Positions 62,563 through 64,000 of a DNA stretch of 64,000 nt are shown here, in pieces; positions within the stretch are counted from its first letter, which is position 1, and every line of letters begins with the position of its first letter. The stretch is taken from NCBI GenBank assembly GCA_948567375.1, contig OX419759.1, positions 7,346,744 to 7,410,743 on the forward strand. Direction: 5' to 3'. The notes beneath the pieces are model-generated. The model had not been told where the DNA came from, searched no databases, and saw only the letters and a list, made by a program, of their open reading frames with translations. The translations under genes were made by a program, and so were the position numbers. Origin of the DNA: Lunularia cruciata (lineage: Eukaryota > Streptophyta > Marchantiopsida > Lunulariales > Lunulariaceae).

Positions 62563-64000
62563 CCTTTTTCCGCCGCTTCTGTGGCTTCCGTCACTACTTA
62601 CCTGTTCTACTACCGCGTCTTCCCACCTATGAGTAGTCTGTGAGAGATTAAGCAATTCTTAAAAGTTGAGTTTCTTTCCTCAGGAATGTTCGATCTTCCC
62701 TTAAAGTCGGTTCTCTTTTCCTCGTTTTTCCTACACTTTTTGCACTCCCGTAGTTCTCCGCTTTCTTGTTATTTTATGGGCTGTTTTATAGAAAAATTCG
62801 TCATGAGAATTGTTGTTTATAGACATTTTCGCTTCTCCACGAGATTTAATCTGTTTATATTTTGCTACTTCACAACCAGACATGAGGGCTGGGATGTGAG
62901 ATGATTACATTTTAGCATCAATCTATGTTTAACAAAAAACTTGAATGAATTACAAGCTGTTGGTCAATTACCGCTAAAGCAAATAACACTGCACGAGGAC
63001 ATAGCTTTGTGAATATTTGCTTTGAAATGAGAATAAAGAACTAAATTGCTCTCAGTTCAGATTTCGGTGAGCAACGTTCCAAACTCTGTATCTTCAGGTA
63101 CAAAATTCCACAGTGAATACATTATACGTTATTTTGGCCTAGATTCATATTATTTGAAAAGAAAATAAGTGATTCAAGAAACACAATAAAATCCACTCGA
63201 TATTCAAAAGGATCCGGCAAAGAACGGATCTTTTGAGCTATTTGTAAGAGGTTAGAAAAGTTTTTGATGTGGAGCAAAATATATTGTGTAGAACCGTCTA
63301 TTTCAACATATTAAATATGAAGGATTATGGAACGGAGCACATGCACCCTGGGGTTTGCTAGCAACAGGATTCAAGAACATATTCAGGAGAAAACTGTCTC
63401 ATGTATCCATATACAACCTGATGCTAAAATTCAAGAAATACAAGAATCTAAAGGAAATATGTTGTGTCATATATGTGTCCGCTATTGCATTATCAAAGGC
63501 ATACATCATTGATCAACTTAGAATAACCATACTAGCTAGTTATAGGCATACATTTTTAATTAATTCTATGAGATCAGTCAGTGTACTTTTCATAAATATT
63601 CGTTCATGAAAGTTTAGAGGGTTGGTGGGAACATTTACTTCCTATTTGTACTTGTCTTATGATTATTAAGGGCTGAATTATATGAACTGCGCAAAGTGAA
63701 TTGAATCTGTTCATTTTATTTACACATATGAGGTGTAAATTTGACTAATCTACATAAGTTTTCGTTGATGCACCACAACTTGGAAGGTTTGTATTCTAAT
63801 GTGTGAGTTTGTTTCCATACTTTGCATAAAGCTTAGTCCACCGCTAGTAAAAGTAGCCTTTAATTTCTGAGGAGACAAAGTGTTACACTCGAGTATGGTA
63901 TGCATCCCATGTAAGAGCACATCATAAAGGTCAACCTTTGCATCTTATTTCTTACTTGAAATTTTTTGTGAGAGTGTAATCACCCTCCAAAAGGTATAAT

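Larger units (their letters stand above)
58990..64000. other. Intergenic DNA without a recognised gene
   Basis: Frames are short and none resembles a family I know. The left part holds two MITE-like inverted repeats and a direct-repeat pair; the middle and right parts are AT-rich with small hairpins (61772-61801, 62551-62562). Confidence 0.5.

Overview
The window looks like nuclear DNA of a land plant with compact introns, most likely a seedless plant such as a moss or other bryophyte. That is an inference from three things: a plant-type TEBICHI/DNA polymerase theta gene with many short introns, a plant secretory (nepenthesin-type) aspartic protease relative, and AT-rich intergenic DNA filled with old Ty3/gypsy and Ty1/copia elements. 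No species can be named from the sequence alone. The only gene I can read as intact is DNA polymerase theta; every other coding stretch I recognise is decayed.

Layout. 1-3.8 kb: balanced-composition DNA with no gene I recognise. 3.79-5.32 kb: decayed aspartic protease gene (+). 5.5-10.7 kb: increasingly AT-rich DNA with microsatellites, tandem duplications and two near-perfect fold-backs. 10.71-16.26 kb: complete but mutated Ty3/gypsy chromovirus (+) with both LTRs, primer-binding site and chromodomain. 16.3-21 kb: degenerate minus-strand coding remnants, a 3 x 53 bp tandem repeat and a possible solo LTR. 22.48-29.32 kb: mosaic of two truncated Ty1/copia elements on the minus strand with three related LTRs. 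29.3-31 kb: broken minus-strand ORF of unknown function, rich in charged helical sequence. 31-35.15 kb: AT-rich DNA ending in a roughly 90 bp AT microsatellite.

36.28-50.58 kb: DNA polymerase theta (+), which I resolve into 25 exons giving about 2,410 residues: N-terminal PIP-like box, disordered N region, superfamily 2 helicase, linker with an exonuclease-like fold, and A-family polymerase. Walker A, DELH, SAT, the QxxGRAGR-type motif VI and polymerase motifs A, B and C are all present. The family does theta-mediated (microhomology) end joining of DNA breaks.

50.6-55.4 kb: no intact gene, but a possible membrane-protein remnant, a diverged three-unit tandem repeat and small duplications. 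55.4-58.8 kb: broken non-LTR-type retroelement (+) with a reverse transcriptase and a C-terminal part that resembles a restriction-like endonuclease. 59-64 kb: MITE-like inverted repeats and small palindromes, no gene. I found no rRNA, tRNA or CRISPR. The genes do not form a pathway; the window is one DNA-repair gene between transposon-rich flanks.
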